A DNA stretch of 64,000 nt from Aphelocoma coerulescens (Eukaryota > Chordata > Aves > Passeriformes > Corvidae): the NCBI RefSeq assembly GCF_041296385.1, contig NC_091017.1, forward strand, positions 13,820,001 through 13,884,000, in the 5' to 3' direction. This document shows positions 1-13,877 of the stretch, one piece after another. Under the pieces are notes generated by a model that searched no databases, had not been told where the DNA came from, and was given only the letters and a program-made list of their open reading frames with translations. A program made the translations under genes and the position numbers. How positions within the stretch are numbered: position 1 is the first letter of the stretch; each line of letters starts with the position of its first letter.

Positions 1-3000
1 TGCAAGAAAATATTTTCATTTATTCCTTGCAATTTCAGAAGGCAAGGAGCAGCCTTTCTGAAGGCTGTTCCTCTTGGGACCCCAAATGGTGGGGTTTTTT
101 CAAAATTTCTCCATTTCAAGATTTGTGCGGCCAACAGTGGGAAGATGGACAAGTCTGAAGCTGCACCTCAGATCCCTTCATTGTACTTGAAGAAAATTTT
201 CTCTAACATAGGAAGGAGATGTAGCAGCAGCTTAATTTGCCAGCTAGAGGTAGAATAAAGTGAAAGGCAAATTTCCAAATCCAAGTCTTAATTAAAGTAA
301 TATGAGCTGTAATTCAGGTCTCCTGAAGACTTTACAGGAAGCACTGCAAGCTTGCTTTCCTACCTAGATGGTAGGTAGATCTAATAATAGAAGAGTTAAC
401 AATCTGTCATTTATCAGATAGAAAATGGATATTGACACTGTGACTTTTTGTATTACAAAAATCTCCAAACCTCAGTAAGAATCACCTGCTAATTAATTTA
501 TATTACAGCTGGTTATGTTAGGCTTCCAGAAAAGACCAAGCTTTTCTTGGACTGTTTTTCGCTCTCTTTATTTACAACATAAGCAGACACTAATGGAGCT
601 GCAACAGCAATCTGACGACATCCTGACAGTCCCATGCTGCCAGCCAATTCTAAGAAAAACTTTACCTGCAACATATGGCTAAAAGCCTATTACCATTTTG
701 CTGTAAGTTGTGGCAAGTGTCTTCTCTTTCAGATGATCTCAACTTCTAACATCCTACCTCCCCCATAAAAATTCTAACTGACACAGTCATTGTCACTTTC
801 TGACTTGAAGGGGTCCATGGAGCCAGTAAGGCATTCAATGGTGACCTACATAGAAAACCTGCAGAGCCAGTGTAAGGGCGCTGCTGAATGCCCTGAGATG
901 TCAGTTCTTGTAAAGGAATTCCTGGTGTTACCACTTCACATGGAGTTAATGTTTTGCAGGAGAAAAGGTGCACACACTATGCAGAACTGGGACCAATTTC
1001 TGTGGTAAATCATTATTATTCACCTTTGCTTGCCTTCACTGAAAATCCTTGCTTGATGGCCTGCTGGCACCTACACAGAAAAAGAATGTAGGGCAAGACC
1101 TCATTCAGCCATCCCTCTTCAGAATCAGGCGTGCTTTAGATTGTCGGGAAGAGCAGACCTCTGTCGACAGCTACAAAAATCTAAATTGAATCTTTAGTGG
1201 ACCTTTTCCCTTTCTGACAGGCACACAGGAATGCTAGTGTGGGCTATTCTTTTCCAACGACATTATTTGCGTGACACTTCTTTTCCAGTTGTCAGCTCCT
1301 TGTGTGTCAGGGGCAGTACCATACATGCACGGGCTGTACATTGGTGTGGGATTTGGGCTGCCCCCTTTGCTTTAATGCTTTTCAAGAATGGGTATTTATT
1401 TTTGGAATATTCACCAGACTTAGGGAAAATCCAAAACTGACAATGCCTTCAACATCTGCACTGAAATACTGCTTTCCTCTGTAAACTAGTTTCTACATGA
1501 AAAAGTCTGATGAAACTGAAACCCTGAAAATACATACTAAGCCCTGAAACACATATCACAATTGAAAGGACAATATTTTCTTTGTTATCCTTTTATTGAT
1601 TACCAAACTTCACCATTAACCTAATCTAGATAATTCTTGTGTTATTCTGAGGGGACACCGGCAGAAATTTTTGAGCACTGGTCAGACATAACTACTTTTG
1701 AAAATCTGTGGTGAAATCATGCTGGGAAAAGAGGCTACCCAAAAAATAAAAATACTTTTTCTACTCCTTTAGGTGAAAAAAGATGGATTTTTACGCCATC
1801 AACATGGAATCCTTTCTAAAATCAGTGGGTATTGGAGAAACACACAGATTTCGTCACACAGATATAGTATCAAAATGGAGTCCCAAGGCTCCACTTGAGA
1901 AAGGAAAACATGTTTTTTCTGACTGTTGCTCCACTTTGAGTCCTTATTAATTAGTAAGGAGAAATACAGCATTTTTCATATATGTTTCATTAAAAATTGT
2001 TACCAAGATTTCTGTAGTGATGCTTTTTTCTCTTTACATCAGTAGCTTTTGCAGCCCATGTGTTGTATTGATTTTCTCCTGAGAATATTTATGGTATGTT
2101 TGGCTATGACATTTCACTGCACTGATTTTGAAGATAATGTGTAAATAAATTGTCAATGGTTTACTTTTTCAGGGAACCAAAGTTGAACATCTTGCTGGTC
2201 TTACTAGGATTCAGAAAAAATCTGATGTAATGTGCTGAGTGATAATTTTCTGGAACATATTACCTGACATTTTCTCACCCATGTTCTTTGATACAAAGAA
2301 AATAATATTTTCTAGACAGTGAAAATTAGATTTTCTGTATCAGTTTAGCATGTTTTGTGAAAACAGGCAGATTCAAAAGTTATCAGTCTAGTAAGCAATA
2401 ATAATAAATTAATCTCATCCAGAAAGATAACTGGTATTATTCAAAGAGCAATTAACACAATAAATAATTTTTAAATAAGCATTTGAATAGCCAAAATTGC
2501 CATTATAGAGTTGGCTGCAGAAAAGAAGATAAATGAATAAAATATATGTGTTTAAAATATAATAGGGTCACAGAGTAAATTTGAAAACTGGATTGAAAAA
2601 CTAGTGAAACACAGTCAGTGAATAAGACAGATTTTATATGAACCTGCTTCTTTTTACTTCGGTTTTGCACATAAAACCCACAGCTCTTCAGCTGATTAAT
2701 TTTCATTAGATGATCAAAAGCAGCACCTTGTATGACTTTCACAGTTATTTTGTCCTCTCAGTTGTAAACATGGTACTAAGTGATGTTTTTAGCTCCCATA
2801 AGGGAATTAGCCTTGATAGATCCAAGCCTTTTTAGTGGAGCACATTTTCCTTTCAAGTGTGGCAACATTTGAGGCATGATTGAACACCGACAAACAAAAA
2901 GCCCAAACAAAAAACAGACCTCATTCTTCTTTGGGAAAACAGATTATTATGTTTACTATATTTCAGGACCACAAGATGCATATTACTCCAAGAACTGGCT

Positions 3001-6000
3001 TTGTTACCTTCATGAGAAAGTTCCATTGTGTAACCAATGGTGCAGAGCCAGGGTAAATTGCATAGGAGAGCTTTCCCTTCAAGTTAAATAAAGCTTGAGG
3101 ACAATGTCAGACCATCATGGCTGACCCCTTCACATGCCAGTGAATTACCCATTGCCGAAATGATCAGTGACCTGTCTAAGTCTTCCAGCTAAAGCAAGAA
3201 TGTTAGTTCTTAAAAAGAGAGCCTGGCCATGCTGCATGGAAGATGAGACCTGAAAGGCATGAAAGATTAGGGATTTACTTGAGATATGCCAAGATAATCT
3301 CACAAAAGCTACTGCATGAAAGCCAAGAAGAAATGAGTAGCTCCCTGGATATTCCAAGGATTTTTAGATACGTATCTGTTGTATGTATTCCTCGGTGTCT
3401 GCTCCAGTGTCTGTCACAGAGCAAGTTCTCACTGCTGAACACAACTTCTGCCATGGCATTAATCCTGTTGCCTCAAACCCATGGAAGATTAATGCCACTG
3501 ACACTATAATTTTTCCTGCCATTTCATTAAAATTAGCCAACAATTTCTGAGTTTATTGGAGGACAAAACCAGACATGACTATATGAATCTTGTTTTCTTA
3601 AAAAAGTGGATTAAAAAAATTTTAAAGGTGCCTGGCACTCTGACCTGCAGAAAAAAATCATAGCCCAGGCATTCAATGCCACCATGAACATATTATTAGG
3701 ACATGAAAGGCAGTGGAGAAGGGTCTCTGTCGCACCTCCCACCTTGCTTGGGATTCCCTATGTGATCTACAACTCTAAGTTATCTTGTGTGTTTGAGAGA
3801 AAGGAAAATATAAATAAAAATGCCAGAAACCAAATTAGCATGAAAGGATTGCCTCAGGCACCTGACTGAAGTCCTGACACATGACACTTAACTGCAGTCA
3901 TTATTTCAATGTGAAGATGTCACTCTGCCACCCCAAGATACTGACAGGCTCCTGCTGAGATCAAAAACCCCACCATTATCCCTTGTCCTATTATAAAATA
4001 TCTCCTATCTTCATATTCAAAGACATCTACATATAATAAAGCTCTCTACAGCCTTATTGACTGATCTATTGAAAAATAATGCAAATGGAATGCTATAAAT
4101 TCACATAGCTTGTTTTCTGCCTAATCTACATAGCCCACTGTTTAAACCCTCCTTTCTATTAATTTCCATTTCATACAGAAACCAGAACTGAGCACCGTTT
4201 CTATCTGAAAATTCTGTGTGTGTACATTCCAGGATGGCAACCAATCTTTTCCCAGAGCATCGTGCTGAAAGCAAATGTTGAGGCAATCATCTACAATGTA
4301 TTTTAAAAAAAAATCATAAAAAAGCACAGCCAAAACCAGACAAAATATTTCCACACACTCTTTTACACAGTTTAACACTGCAGTTTTATAAGCTGATTCA
4401 AGTAATCCATGTAGGACATTCTTGTTCAGACAAGCCCTTCTCAAGTCAATGTGAACAAATGACAAACTGAAGCAAGATTCAAACCTGCACAAAGGATGTC
4501 TGCTAGCATCAATCTATTCATTACCACCAGCTTCCCCTCCAAGCCAACATACTTGATTTTCAGTACCATCATCTTTACAGCACCTACCAGAGGCCAAATT
4601 CCACTGGAGAGCCTGAACTTTACTCTGCCATGTGTTGTACTGAAATCAGTCTATTTCCAGGACACACACTTTCAAGAAGAAAATGTACTGAAATGAAATG
4701 AAAGGAATGAAATAAATATGCTGGCATTTAGTAGTCAAAGGGGAAAATATGTTAAACATTTCATCTCTCCACATGAAAATTTTGTAGTATTTTTAAAATT
4801 TTAATTCCTCTGTTTGGAATCTATCCCAGCTACTTCCCTACTACACATTCCCTATGTCAGTTTCTGGGAGTCCACCCCACCCCTAGAGCTTTCATCTTAA
4901 AAGCCCTCTGAGAGCAACAGGAGAGTCATGCCAATAGGAATGCTGGCACAGAAAAGGCTGCCTGGCCTAAACTTGCAAATAGGAACAAAACATTTCAACC
5001 CAATGCACAGGCTGGGGCCACAGTGGCAGGACATAGTGACAGAGGCAAGAAAATCAAGGCTGAGCATCTGTGAATGAAGGATAATGCTGTACTGCTGCAT
5101 ATTTCTTATAGCTTTGAAGGCTAGATATGGGAAATGCTCTTTCCTCTCAGCTCAGTTAGAGCAACACTGAACAGTGCAATTGCCTGAGCTGTAAAACAGT
5201 CCTTTTATCCCTTTCCACTAATTGCTAGTCTGCCAAAAATGCATTGCTCATTCTGTCCTTTGCCAGATGTAATTGAGGCAAATTCAGGTGTATATCAAAG
5301 TATTTTTTGCATATCTTTTGTCACATCTCAGTTTGACAGCATACTATTAAGTAACATGGGCCATGGTATAAAAGGAAAGGCTATAGTGGGTATTCATAAC
5401 TTTTGTACAAACTTATCATTTCTGATGTCTTATATTTTAGAGGACATGTTTAGAGGACATGAAAGTTGTCTTCTTTCACCTTCCAGCAAACAGAAGTCTG
5501 AGCTAGGTAAGAGTCAAACCCCTGCCATGCCTTGTCAGGCAGCTAATGGACTGCAGGGCACAGGGATGGCTCCTTGCTCTCAGCTGACTGTGCTGTGAGG
5601 GCTGTCACCTGGGGAGTGTGTTCAGCATGCCAGGGCAGTGCCGCCCTTCATGCTTGGCTGGGGATTGCTGCCCTCCTCAGAGCAGGCTGGGGACGCTTCC
5701 TAGAGCATCCTGCTCTCCTCTCTGCCATGACTCTGGGACTGGCCTGCCCTTTATTATTCTAGGTCTGTTCTTAATCTCTCTGTAGCTATTCCTGTCCCAT
5801 GACTTAAAACCTTAATCTTTTTCTAGCGCCCACATTTGATTTTAAAATGTTCTACTTGGTGCTTGCCATCTTTTGAAGAATTTCACCTGCACTGCCTACA
5901 GCCTTCTCATGCCTGTTTTATTTTATGTATCACCTTCCACTCCAGAGAGTAATATCATTAGTGCACTGTCTGCATAAAACTTCACTTTGACATCAAATAC

Positions 6001-9000
6001 AATGTTTTATTGTACTGTAATTTTGTCAATTTCTCTGCGGCACTTAACAGTGAAGAGGTATCTTTTTTTAATCTTAGTGTTGGCTGAACCGTCAGAGCTT
6101 ATCAAGCCCCCTGAGTGCCAACATGGGTCTTTTTTATGCTGTTATTTCTTGGCTGAGTCATTTCAATATTCTGTGTTTTCCTAGTGGCAGTCACTTGATC
6201 TTCTTGACACTCATAGTAAGTACAGTAATCCAACTACATGGATTTAATTTCCAAGTTGAATCTCGTTTTCTAAGAATTACCACAACCAATTAAATGTGTC
6301 TCCCACTTATACTCAGGGATTTGTCCAGCTTTGGTAACTGGAATAGAAGGCTAGAAAGAGAGGAGAGTGTAAGCTGAGTTCCTTGCTGGTGGAGAATTTC
6401 ATGCAGTGAGGCCTGAGAATGTGGTAAAATACAGAGTTATATATTTTGCTTTAGAAAATGAGGGTGTACGCATGCTCAGTAACTAGAACAGCTCTGCTGT
6501 TACCAGTGAAAAGAATGTCTATGTAATCTGAGTTGAATATGTTGTAATAATGTTCAATGTGCTGAACTAATAAATAGAGATTTATTAGTTCATCCAGTGC
6601 TGCATTGTCTAACTTACCCACATTTCTCTCTATCCAATTGGAAAATCCAGGTTCTAATATCAGTGAAAATCCAACTTCTAATATCCTATCAGGTAAGATT
6701 ATATCACATCAAACTTTTCAGGTCTTAATTGCTTTTCCCCTTTGTGGTAGCCCTGCAGTTATTGCTTATATTTTCTTTATAGCAGTAGTTTTCTATATGC
6801 AGAAAACACACCACAGCATTGTTAGTTCCATAACATTTCCCTCTTGATTTGAAGAGCATCCAGGGAAACCATGAAGACAGCAAATACCTTAATATTCATT
6901 CTCACTTTTAATCCCATTCAGATCATGATTCTGCATTGTCTCTGTACCTTCCCCCTCAATAAAAAGAATAATTCCTTGATAATAACATTCCCAATTTTTT
7001 TACAATATTGATACTGAACTATAAAGACAGATGCCTGTGCAATTTGCATCACAATCAACTTTTTGCAGTTAGTACAAATTTTGCCTTTATTTATGCTATC
7101 CACTACTACTTCCTGATTTTTACCTTTTTAATTTCCTGAATCCTTTATACCTTTTTTCAAAGGTGTTATGTTTGCTACAGTCTAATGGCAAGGTTCCATT
7201 CCTGCAATTCATCAGCCTCCATCAGACATTCATAATCTGGACTTCTGGTTTCATCACAGGAAGCAGTGGATTTGAGGAGAAGGAGTAAAATCAAAACCAC
7301 AAGCAGGTACATATGATGCAGTGCTTCCCCAATATTTATCTAAGAGGCTTTTAAAAATTCAGCTGTTGTGTTCTTGCCCTGTATCAGCTCTGGTGAAGCA
7401 AACTCTTTGGTTTCTTTGCAGTTTTGCACAATGTTTGAGGAACTTTCACTGCCTCAGGAATGCTCTTTATCCATTATTTGTAAGCTTTCTTCCCCTGTTG
7501 CTTCCTGTGCTGTATTTTGTGTTGGACTGCACGTTTTTGTAACAATGCTTCTCTTGAGGGCAATGAGTGAGGCTTTAACAAGATAATACTCATAATGTCT
7601 GTGTCCTGCTGGAGGCTAAACAGGCATCCCCCTCTGCAAGGGAGGCAGTGCAGGTGCCGAACTTGGGCTGGAAGGTGATAAGCCACACCCTACACAGAGT
7701 GGAGAGTGGAAGAGAATTTGGAACCTCTTGGCTTCCAGCTGCCTGTTCTGACAAGCCACAGGGCTGGAAGCTATACTGGATTACTGTAAATGGATTCTTT
7801 AAATGACCTTAAAACACTCGTTCATGACACTCTGGGGAGACTGAATGGCATTATTAAATTGTGTGCAGTTGAAGCAACCATGGGCCAATTACCCTCAGCT
7901 GCCGAATCTTCCAGTAGAGCACTTCCTATCAGCATCAGTGCTCACTTTAGCAAGTTCCCAGGAATAAATCTTTTGGCACATTATGTCCTAAAAGAGAAAG
8001 GGGTGGGGACTTAGGGCACTCTGAGCACCTCACTCTCCCAACAAAACACCTCAAAAGTTAATCTGAAAAGGAAGGTTGTTAAAGTAATTTTGACCCTTGA
8101 AGAATACAGGCTGTCAGTACAATCACATCTAACTGAAAGCATCAAATATAGTTTGTACCAGAAATTGTAATTCCACTTCACAAAGTGTTATCTCTCAGCA
8201 ATACAAAATGGACAAGTAATTAACCTGTCATTTTTTAAATTGAAAAGTATGTACTAGGCAATTGCTTCATTTAATTAAAAAACACAGTGTTGAAAAAAAT
8301 AAAAGCAATAAAATAATTAGTCTTAAAAATTAGTCTTAAAAGGTTATTCATTGAACACCTGCTACCCCCCCTGCCCAAAAAAACCCCTCAAACCTCACCA
8401 TGAGATCCACCAGAATTTTGTTTTTTATTTAAGCCAGAGAAGTTGTGGTCCATTCAGAAAATAGTATAAGAGTTTGTTCAAGACATGCAGAAAGTCTACA
8501 AAAAGCATAAACATGATCATTTTCTACATATCCCCAGGGATACTTTCAAACAAATGTATTGATTCATCTGTTGTGAATTCTATAAGAAAATTAAGAGAGA
8601 CAGAAGCCTGAAAGAGTCTTACTTGTCACTGATTTTTCATCAAACCAAATGAAGGAAAGTAGAAATAATTGTACCTGCTGCTGTGTTGTTTCTCATCATA
8701 AAGGTACAACAAAGAAAAAGAGGTTTCCTGTGAAACAACTACAATGTACAAAAAGGATAAGCCACTGAGTGGACACTGCCAACAAAAGCAGTTTGCTTGA
8801 GGTAATGATAATGTCAGGAAACCAAAATTAATATCAAATGTCTAGACTTAAATACAGCCTGATCAACACTGCATCTCTCCAGGTATTTAATTTAGAGAAA
8901 ATACTTGCTCATAATATTAACCTTGGGTTATTATTTTATGCAGAGCAGTCAGCCAGGAAGTCCAAAGAGCCACATTTCTCATAAGGAAAAATCTGCCTTT

Positions 9001-9394
9001 TGCATTCTTACCTCTTGAAACTCTGCTTCTTTTTCAGTTTAGATAGGCTGGGTAGAGATGGAGGAAAATACATGAGGAGTGTCACCAATAAACTTTCAAG
9101 TTGTTTATGCAGATCCTCAAGAAGAGGTAACTTCTCAGCTGGCTCTTGTTGAGGGAGAACACTTGTGTGTCAAACAGAGCATTATGGTACTGAACAGTTT
9201 CTGAGGTAAGGATAAAGTCCTTGAAAACCTTCTGTCCATTTAGCTACATAAAAACTAATTCCTACTGCGGGAAAGAAGATAGACTGTTGCTTTCTCCAGT
9301 GCTACAAAGAAGATAAGACAGTTGTTTTTACAACTCCTTGATTGAGTGAAGATTGCCGGTGCAGCAATTAATCTACTGCCAGTCCTACTTTGTC
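1..9394. other. AT-rich non-coding sequence, no gene seen
   Basis: About 9.4 kb of AT-rich unique-looking sequence. Open frames on both strands are short (119 codons at most), overlap one another, and show no recognisable domain or splice context, so none is called as a gene. I saw no CR1 tail, LTR terminus or RNA gene. The only local structure noted is a two-copy 24-bp repeat near 6.65 kb. The stretch may be intergenic or intronic; the sequence does not decide this. Confidence 0.6.
6642..6689. repeat. two-copy 24-bp imperfect tandem repeat
   Basis: Two adjacent 24-bp units, each beginning aaaatcca and sharing the core ttctaatatc, start at 6642 and 6666. They differ at a few positions. This is probably a small slippage or duplication event with no evident function. 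Confidence 0.7.
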
Positions 9395-9642
9395 CAAGAA
9401 GTTGAATCAGAGGAGGCTTATGCTGGATATCAGGAAAAGGTTGTTCACTTAGAGGGTGGTTGGCACTGGAGCAGACTCCCTGGGGAAGTGGTCACAGCAC
9501 CAAGCCTGACAGAGTTCAACAAGCATTTGGACTATCCTCTCAGGCACATGGTGTGACTCTTGGGGATGTCCTGTGCAGGGCCAGGGGTTGGACTCGATGA
9601 TCCTTGCCTGTCTCTTCCAACTCAGGGTATTCTGTGATTCTA
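9395..9642 (+). mobile_element. CR1 LINE, 5'-truncated 3' tail
   Basis: The stretch follows the 3' end of avian CR1 retroposons. It contains a diverged 'ggatatcaggaaaaggttgt' segment, then 'ctccctggggaagtggt', 'ggttggactcgatgatcctt', 'tcttccaactcagg' and a final 'tctgtgattcta', which matches the usual ATTCTATG-type terminus. Only the terminal 250 bp or so is present, as expected from incomplete reverse transcription. No reverse transcriptase coding sequence remains. An open frame at 9353-9556 crosses the element by chance. The 5' boundary is approximate. The subfamily cannot be assigned without alignment to a repeat library. Confidence 0.9.
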
Positions 9643-12399
9643 AAATAAGGAAAAAAACTCCTTATAGCTCAATGTAAGTTTGGGACAGATCAAGTCCTGC
9701 AATCATCGTTGTGAAAACATAAGGTTTTAATTGTCCAGCATCAAAGGTATGATTTCTTCTCAGAAAATGTTTGGTAGAGACCTGCAAGCTCAAGAGACTC
9801 AAGTTCCTTGGCATTTCCAAATACTGGAAGTCAGGGAAACAGTTTCAGTTACACCATGGATTCCTTCACCTCTTTGTCCCTTGTACGCTGTGGCTTGCAA
9901 GTGATTCTTTGGAATGGTCTCTTAATCCTCCTGTCTTTTAAAGTACAATTGACTCCACAGGGAAGTTGAGAGGGGTTAATTAAAAAGTTCTGTGCAAGTA
10001 TCTGTTTTATAAGATTGTTAAAGGCACATTCACCTTTGAAGTTATTTCAAACACAGAAGTATCCGGAGCTGGAAGTTAAGAAGGATATTTTGATAATCCA
10101 CCATGTCCTTTCCGCTGGCATCACCCATGCAGTGGAAGAGCAATTGTTATTTTATAACTTTCATGGAAAGGCAGCGTTACTCAAGTGAAGGCCAGCTCTG
10201 ACACCACTTACTGTCAGCTAGACATGGGGCCATGGCCAGCCCCAGGACATTTGCACTCTGACATTCTCAAAGTCTCTAATTCCTGCATGTACTCCTCAGA
10301 TCTCATGAAAGGTTTCAAGCTGCACTCAGGCACTGAGTTTTCAGCTCAGACTGAAAAGCTTATTATTTCAAGAGGATTAATTTGGTATTAAGACCATGAT
10401 TACTCCTTGGATAGTTTTCCTTTTCAGTATGCTGTTTGTGGATTAGCCTGATTCTTTATTACTATTGTTGTTGCTATGGACAGCACTATTTAATTATTTT
10501 TATTAAGTCTCCATCTAAAACCACCAGAGAATACTGCAATAAACAAATGACACAATAATAGTAAATCCATATACTGTTGGGAGTACATGATACATGTTTG
10601 GTTTATGTCAGAAGCATATTACTAATAACAATTCAATTCTGAGCTTCTTTTCTAATAGTTTCAGGGAAACTATTAAAAATGGGGTTAATTTAAAAGTACA
10701 GTTACGGCACTTTATGTATTTCAGTTGGTACAAGTTACATCTGACAGTTCACAAATGGTCAGTTACATTGACTGATTCATTGCATGAGATTTACAGTTTA
10801 CTCTTTTCCCTTCTTGGTAAAATTCAAGACTTCTGAAAAAGGAGTCCCTATGTTTATTTATTAATCGGTAATTCATATGGAAACTATAAGTTCTCATAAA
10901 AGCTTCTGGACAAGGCTACAAGACATCTTGTAAAAGTCCACAGCTGTATGAACTTTTCACCCCTCATTCCCCTAACTTTTCAATGAGTATCTCAATACTA
11001 GCACAACATATCTCCCATGTGAGTAAGAACTTAGTTTCATGAATGTTGAGAAATTAAGGAACCAGCACTTGACAGAAAGGCACTACCTACTCATGCTAAA
11101 TTGCATGAACTCATTATAATTGGTCTTTAAGAAAAAGACACTTTATATAGAGAAGAAAAGCCAGATTAGCAGAATGGTGCTAAACTGTCCATAGCCCAAT
11201 CCTGGTTTACACAGTTTCATATTGTTTGATGGAGACACTCTCAAATCATACTACAAATATCCTTCCCTGCAAGGAAAAGTCATCATCACAGCACTTTGAT
11301 GAAAGGAGTTCTGAATTTGGTACTTATGTCACACCAATTCTCTGACACTTTTTTTTTCTTTTTTTTCTTTTTGAGGGAGTGAGGAAGGAAAATTCAGCAA
11401 CATTAGTTATTTGGGTTAGTTATGCTCCTTCTGGGAATTTTTACATCTAGTCAGTCTTTTCACTGTGGAAATCCACCCTCCAAGTGCTTAAAAAAGAAGT
11501 GAGGAGGTCTGTAATACCAAAAAAGTGCCTGTCAAACCACTGCAAATTAGTTTTTCTTGTGGCTAAACAGAAAGTCATGCACAAGCAGGGTGGTGGTCTT
11601 TGCCATGGATTCATTGCCAAGTGTATGGTTGTATAAAAAAACAATGCCTTCAATTCCCAACTCAGAGCTAGGGAAGTAGTTTTTAGAGGTTAAATCTAAT
11701 ACGTGTCACTTTCAAAACAAATGTTTTGAAAGCAAAAATTTACAGAAGAATTACAGTATTTCCTTCTATCATAAAACGTCAACATAGACTGAAAAAGAAG
11801 AAGCCTTCAGCCCAGTTTTGGAAAGTTTGACCAGTCAAGTCACTTTGAACCTGGCCTCAAAATCCATTTTGTTTTAGTATCATTTCTGCATGCACCTTGG
11901 TACAAGGGCTCTCTCTTCAGTGAGCTTAATTTTCAACTGATAGGGAAAGAATGATCTTAGTTTCTGAGCAGGGTCAGTAGGAGTTATCACAATACAAATT
12001 AAAGCAGCTAATTCAGGGGAAGAATGGTGGAATATTTTTCTGGAGTTCATGAAATGGTTTATTTAATGCTGGCATATCTGAAATTCAGAATCAAAGAATT
12101 TTCAACTGGGCACTGCTCAGACCTGGCTACAGATAGAGGGCTTTTTTTACGGTCTCCTTGTGTGGATTCAACAGACTCTTGTATCAGACTTGACTGACCA
12201 CCATGTAGCCAGTTTAACATCCATGTATCTCCCTCCATAGGTTTGGTTCCATGTTCACAGATTCTGGGAATTCTGAATTTATATTTTTGACTCCTGAGAA
12301 ATTACACCATACTCTAAATAAAAATCCTAGATCCAGAAAAATAAATTAAAGACAAAATTCTATATGGCAAATGAAGAGCCACGTTTTGCAGGTGGTAAT
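9643..12399. other. AT-rich non-coding sequence, no gene seen
   Basis: About 2.8 kb without a supportable gene. It holds only short open frames, a T-rich tract near 11,349-11,370 and AT-rich unique sequence. It separates the CR1 tail from the GC-rich LTR that follows. Confidence 0.55.
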
Positions 12400-13690
12400 A
12401 GACTGAAAATGCTGCCCTGAGGGGAAGACTGGAGGGGACCTGCGGTAGGTTTAAACTTGATTTGATGGGTTAGTTGTTAAACCAATGAGAAAACTGGTAA
12501 CGCCTCTACGGTCCGCATATTTAAAGGAAGCGCAAGGACGGGATTTGCCCTTTATGTTCCGGCTCCGCCGCCGACGGTGGGGAGTGTCTCCAGGCTGTGT
12601 CCTGGAGCGGGCCCTGGCTTCGTCCAGCGCGGCGGCGCGGGGCCCGGGTTTCTGGGAGAGCTGCTCCGGAGCCGCAGGCAGCCAGAAGCAGCTGTGAGCT
12701 GTGGCGCAGCAGGGACCGCGCGGCCTCTGGGGCAGCGTGGGCCGGTGGGGCCCTTGCACACAGCCAGCACCGCCCGCGCCGAACCGAAAAACACCACACG
12801 CAGCCGACGGTGAGAGACAGGACTGGTCTTTCCCCGGTGCCAGGCCCGAGTAAGATCAACTTCTGAGCTGAAGGCTTGCAAATGCCAGCTTTTATTCCAA
12901 GTGAGAAATAAGGGAAAGTTAGAGTTATGTGAAGGAGGCTAGCATGGCGACTCCAGGGTCAGTTGTGAAGGAAGGGAAAGAGAGCGGAGGCACTTCCAGC
13001 AGCAGAGCTTAAATTTTCCTTGCAAGCCGTGGCGAGGACTGTAATATTACAAACTGTTTCTCTCTAATTCATTGAAGTACATGGGGGGATGGAAAAAATC
13101 CACATGCAGCTCATGAAAAGGGCTCAATGCCAGAGCCCACAGATGTTGTGAAAGACTTTTAGAGATTGAGGAAGAGAGCCTTTGCTTTCAGGCTGGAGTA
13201 GCTCATCCTTAAAAGACCAAACCCCATAGCTACTATGGCTCATGATTGGCAGTGTGGGAAGACTGCAAAATTCATGGGAGGGATATTTTTTCACTGCAGC
13301 AGATTTTTCCGGGCGGACTGTTGGTTTGTGAAAGTTTGAACCACACTAAAGAAGTTTGTAGAGAGCTATCTCTCGTGGGAATAATCCCATGGCACAGCAG
13401 AAGAAACTCTTTTCCTTAAACATAAAGAAAGACTCTTAAAATGAAACACTGACCAACCCCCGTGGTTTGTTTTCCCTTGTGCAGGTTGGTGGGAAAAAAA
13501 GGAGGTACTGGAGGAAAAAGGGGTTTTGAAGTTTCGCTTTTATTTCTTATTCTCTTTACCTTTAATTCTGTTAGTAATAAATCTTCTTTATACTGTAACT
13601 GTTCAAGTGTGGATCTGTTTTGCCTTGAAGGTTTTATTCCATTTTCCTCAATAATCCTTATTTTACCTTATGAAAAATGAAGTTGTAATG
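12400..13690 (+). mobile_element. GC-rich ERV solo LTR (approximate limits)
   Basis: A CpG-rich block of about 400 bp interrupts AT-rich DNA and is followed by a G/A-rich stretch, then 'gttggtgggaaaaaaagg', a T-rich run, and a poly(A) signal (AATAAA, 13,576-13,581) followed by 'cttctttata' and 'ttcaagtgtgg'. The segment after the signal resembles the tail of the well-bounded LTR at 29.4-30.7 kb, where 'cttctttata' and 'ttcaagtttgg' also follow AATAAA. CCAAT and TATA-like boxes precede the GC-rich block, giving the U3-R-U5 order expected of a plus-strand LTR. I could not find a clear TG start, CA end or target duplication, so the ends are estimates and the 3' end may be truncated. The overlapping frames of 70-112 codons on both strands are GC-rich shadows. 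There is no gag, pol or env. Confidence 0.65.
12482..12525 (+). promoter_or_regulatory. LTR promoter: CCAAT and TATA-like boxes
   Basis: A CCAAT box at 12,482-12,486 is followed 31 bp later by tatttaaa at 12,518-12,525, immediately upstream of the CpG-rich block. This spacing is typical of a retroviral U3 promoter. Activity is inferred only. Confidence 0.5.
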
Positions 13691-13766
13691 TCCCATTGTT
13701 GCTCAACTATAACAGAAGTAAATAAGATTTTGTGTGCCTGGCACTTAACCAGTGTCAAACCACGAC

Positions 13767-13877
13767 AGACCCTAAGCAACCTGGTCCAGTAAAAGGTGTC
13801 CTTGCCCCTGGCAAAGAGGTTGGAACAAGATGATCTTAAGGTCCCCTTCCAACCCAAACCATTCTATGACTCTGTGA
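13767..13877 (+). mobile_element. CR1 LINE, short 3' tail
   Basis: The sequence reads 'gcaacctggtccagt', 'aaggtgtccttgcccctggc', 'gaggttggaacaagatgatc', 'aggtccccttccaaccc' and 'attctatgactctgtga', which is the canonical avian CR1 3' end in the plus orientation. Only about 110 bp remain. It lies within about 80 bp of the 3' end of the LTR at 12.4-13.7 kb, so one may have inserted beside the other. Confidence 0.92.

Noticed and set aside
12451..12881. Overlapping 70-112 codon frames on both strands around 12.6 kb
   Set aside because: They are GC-rich shadows in an LTR-like CpG island, open in many phases at once with no conserved motif.
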